Below are positions 63,165-64,000 of a DNA stretch of 64,000 bases, piece after piece; the first letter of the stretch is position 1; each line of letters opens with the position of its first letter. The notes under the pieces were generated by a model. It was not told where the DNA came from, made no database searches, and saw only the letters and a list, made by a program, of their open reading frames with translations. Source of the DNA: Verrucomicrobiia bacterium (lineage in GTDB: Bacteria; Verrucomicrobiota; Verrucomicrobiia; Limisphaerales; UBA8199); assembly GCA_035946615.1 (NCBI GenBank), contig DASYZB010000105.1, positions 62,001-126,000 on the forward strand, read 5' to 3'. The position numbers and the translations under genes are program-made.

Positions 63165-64000
63165 CTAGGGCCGGACGATGAGTACATTGAATGTGGTGCC
63201 CACCGCCATGGTCGCGAAGTCATCATTGTAGATTTCCCATTTCGAATTGGCGCCGTTGTACCAAACGCTGTAGGGATGAGTCTCTAAATTGCCACCCGAC
63301 CCGCCCGGATTGTAGTTGTGGGTTACCAGGAGAATGGCATTGGGATTGCCGTTGCAGAGCGGGTTGTCAATGGTCGTGCGATGGGGAGCGGTTTGGTTGG
63401 CGGACGTGCAAACCTGTACGAACGCAGCGGTCGGAGTGCTCAGACCGGCGCCGCTGACCTGGATGCCCCCGCTGGCAATTGTCAGGGCGTTCGAACCACT
63501 CGATGCATACACGCCGCTCCCTGTTGCTGACGCCCCTATGACGCCGCTCTCTGCTGATGACTGCCCTACGACCCCGGACCCGTTACCACTGTAACCATAA
63601 ACCCCGTAGCCGTTGGGCGTGTAACCATAAACGCCCCAGCCTGAGCCGTTTTGCGAGCCGTAAACCCCAATGCCAAAGTAGTTGGTGCCACGGTTCTCTC
63701 CGCGAACCGCAGCCGAACTTCCGCCCGGCGAAGTGGAACTGACCAATCCGTACACCGCGTTTACACCCCCGTTGGTAGAGGCCGTCGTGCCCTGCACCGC
63801 CGGGGCAAAAGCCGAACTGTCGGTGGTCTCGACGTCCAAACGGGCCGCCGGGTTGATGGTGTTGATACCCACGTAACCGTTGTTCATGATGATCATGCGG
63901 TTGATAAAAGCCGTGTAGAAAGACAAACTGTACAAATCGATCCCCGCCGTACGCTGCGAAGCAATGCCTTCGCCGCTGGCGCTGCCAAACGTGATGCCGT
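63165..64000 (-). CDS. Repeat-rich surface/tail-fibre-like protein (5' end outside the window)
   Basis: The minus-strand frame runs from the right edge to a stop at 63165, so at least 278 residues. After RMIIMNNGYVGINTINPAARLD, a motif seen before trimeric fibre ends, come Gly/Tyr-rich repeats (VYGSQNG, VYGYTPNG, VYGYSGNG, VVGQSSAE). A compact C-terminal domain follows. It resembles the collagen-like or tail-fibre C-terminal tip proteins of environmental bacteria. The start lies beyond base 64000. Confidence 0.65.
   Translation of the reverse strand, partial: GITFGSASGEGIASQRTAGIDLYSLSFYTAFINRMIIMNNGYVGINTINPAARLDVETTDSSAFAPAVQGTTASTNGGVNAVYGLVSSTSPGGSSAAVRGENRGTNYFGIGVYGSQNGSGWGVYGYTPNGYGVYGYSGNGSGVVGQSSAESGVIGASATGSGVYASSGSNALTIASGGIQVSGAGLSTPTAAFVQVCTSANQTAPHRTTIDNPLCNGNPNAILLVTHNYNPGGSGGNLETHPYSVWYNGANSKWEIYNDDFATMAVGTTFNVLIVRP

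Overview
The window looks like a chromosomal segment of a GC-rich Gram-negative bacterium of the Verrucomicrobiota, probably near Limisphaerales/Pedosphaera. This is inference from content: PEP-CTERM-type exported proteins, prepilin-type secreted proteins, GH42/GH43-like glycosidases, a BlaI/M56 pair, two-partner secretion and short palindromic interspersed repeats. No rRNA and no CRISPR array were seen.

Layout. 1-6.3 kb (minus strand): the edge of a GT39-type glycosyltransferase, a short inverted-repeat element, a fused pseudouridine synthase/methyltransferase, a CAAX-protease/GspB-like/ExeA-like operon, miaA and lgt. 6.4-10.5 kb: response regulator, GH42-like secreted protein, PAS histidine kinase. 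10.6-13.3 kb: a scarred region with a broken kinase-like gene, a truncated tRNA-Arg 3' half, two coupled hypothetical genes, an intact tRNA-Arg(CCT) and an integrase N-terminal remnant. 13.3-17 kb: BlaI-type repressor with two perfect palindromic operators, an M56 protein with a large extra domain, and a pseudopilin-like protein. 17.1-20.1 kb: feoA-feoA-feoB iron uptake. 20.3-23.1 kb: cupin, RRM protein, aldehyde dehydrogenase. 23.2-27.5 kb: polar amino-acid ABC transporter running into an M29-like peptidase and an OvoA-C-terminal-like methyltransferase. 27.7-30.1 kb: small hypotheticals and GH43. 30.4-35.3 kb: a UbiE-like methyltransferase and a ferritin-like diiron protein facing a three-gene corrinoid/homocysteine/MtaA-like methyl-transfer operon. 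35.6-39.7 kb: PEP-CTERM protein, receiver protein, small secreted protein, MscS channel, ABC-2 permease. 39.9-46.1 kb: gyrB, a zeta-like toxin with a small partner, gyrA. 46.3-50.1 kb: hypothetical, pdxH, a NusG paralogue and a porin. 50.6-53.7 kb: exported proteins whose leaders share a 15-nt motif. 53.7-60.9 kb: ArsC and a two-partner secretion pair (TpsA 1426 aa, TpsB with an extra POTRA-like repeat). 61.5-64 kb: AraC regulator, DUF488 protein and a truncated repeat-rich surface or tail-fibre-like protein.

The most interesting assemblies are the corrinoid methyl-transfer cluster beside a diiron ferritin-like protein (31.2-35.3 kb), the transporter/peptidase/OvoA-like methyltransferase string (23.2-27.5 kb), the toxin-like pair embedded between gyrB and gyrA, the BlaI/M56 module with twin 16-bp operators, and the shared leader motif upstream of exported-protein genes.
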